NCBI GenBank assembly: GCA_902799835.1
Contig: CADCCF010000002.1
Coordinates: 71,338 to 135,337, forward strand
Direction: 5' to 3'
DNA: 64,000 nucleotides
Source: an uncultured Pseudomonadota bacterium
GTDB taxonomy: Bacteria > Pseudomonadota > Alphaproteobacteria > RF32 > CAG-239
The stretch's first letter is position 1; each line of letters starts with the position of its first letter. This document shows positions 63,772 through 64,000 of the stretch, in pieces. Made by a program: the position numbers and the translations under genes. The notes under the pieces are model-generated. The model saw nothing but the letters and a program-made list of their open reading frames with translations, was not told where the DNA came from and ran no database searches.

Positions 63772-64000
63772 ATGAGCACAATTACTCGTTCTGATGTTGT
63801 CGATGCAATATACAGTGAAATTGGTCTGTCAAGAAAAGATTCTGGCGATATATTGGATATGGTTATTGATGAAATTGTTAAAGAGTTGAGCTCAGGCAAT
63901 GATGTTAAGTTGTCAACTTTCGGTACTTTTTCACTACATGATAAAAATGCTCGTGTTGGTCGTAATCCTAAAACCGGTGTTTCTGCGACAATTTCTCCTC
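63772..64000 (+). CDS. ihfA: Integration host factor alpha subunit (partial)
   Basis: The gene runs off the right edge. The visible 76 residues, with TRSDVVDAIYSEIGLSRKDS, then KLSTFGTFSLHDKNARVGRNP and KTG, are the start of a HU/IHF DNA-bending protein. The RVGRNPKTG arm favours IHF-alpha. AAGGAT precedes the ATG. Confidence 0.85.
   Translation, partial: MSTITRSDVVDAIYSEIGLSRKDSGDILDMVIDEIVKELSSGNDVKLSTFGTFSLHDKNARVGRNPKTGVSATISP

Overview
The window reads as a chromosomal segment of an AT-rich alphaproteobacterium. Pointers are a direct-repeat SOS box (GTTC-N7-GTTC) in front of recA, a DUF4167 protein beside prmC, an IalB-family exported protein, an RpoH with the RpoH-box region, a SufT-type DUF59 protein at the end of a suf operon, and nlpD-yajC-secD-secF synteny. 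The mix of anaerobic-style redox genes (TSCPD protein, exported flavodoxin, DUF362 protein) and apparent Bacteroidota-like imports suggests a gut-associated, uncultured lineage. That placement is inference.

Layout. 1-5.5 kb: tail of an unknown gene, a secreted protein, dnaK, recA, yihY, mostly on the minus strand. 5.6-9.7 kb: fabI-gatC-gatA-gatB operon. 9.7-14.6 kb: DUF362 protein, queA, a membrane protein with a degenerate GGDEF domain, lgt, ybjN. 14.6-18.3 kb: five orphan acyl-carrier-protein-like genes in tandem, then mltG and the housekeeping acpP. 18.5-23.9 kb: small acidic membrane protein, L-lactate dehydrogenase, alaS, a TerB-like protein, tspO. 24.0-25.3 kb: a three-gene cassette of unknown function with its own promoter and terminator. 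25.3-29.0 kb: map, sfsA, flavodoxin, TSCPD protein, FMN reductase. 29.0-33.1 kb: an HlyD/ABC exporter operon and a secreted C39-like peptidase. 33.1-33.8 kb: a non-coding region with an initiator tRNA and a 22-residue membrane peptide. 33.8-47.5 kb: CCA transferase, ialB-rlmN, a cysteine-rich secreted protein, clpB, metallophosphoesterase, DUF4167, prmC, rpoH, asnS. 47.5-49.7 kb: a decaying nickel-cofactor (lar) locus. 49.7-64 kb: lipoprotein, nuclease, rplU-rpmA-obgE-rsfS, the suf operon, nlpD-yajC-secDF, a flavin reductase and the start of ihfA.

How the genes connect. dnaK and clpB share a candidate heat-shock promoter type (CTTG-N18/19-CCTATAT) and rpoH lies in the same window. Two promoters with the 19-bp spacer and dyad typical of MerR-family activators sit before the DUF362 gene and the truncated 4Fe-4S membrane protein, suggesting a small redox or metal regulon whose regulator is elsewhere. 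The lar remnants and an intact lactate dehydrogenase both concern lactate chemistry.

The most unusual themes are: (1) the array of five ACP-like genes without any synthase genes, two of them with ACP-like domains lacking the phosphopantetheine serine; (2) a repeated architecture in which the 3' end or terminator of a conserved gene (dnaK, mltG, tRNA-fMet) is duplicated, with extra DNA between the copies; and (3) gene blocks (ACP array, 24-25 kb cassette, part of the lar locus) whose starts lack Shine-Dalgarno sequences, unlike nearly all neighbours, which fits import from Bacteroidota-like donors.
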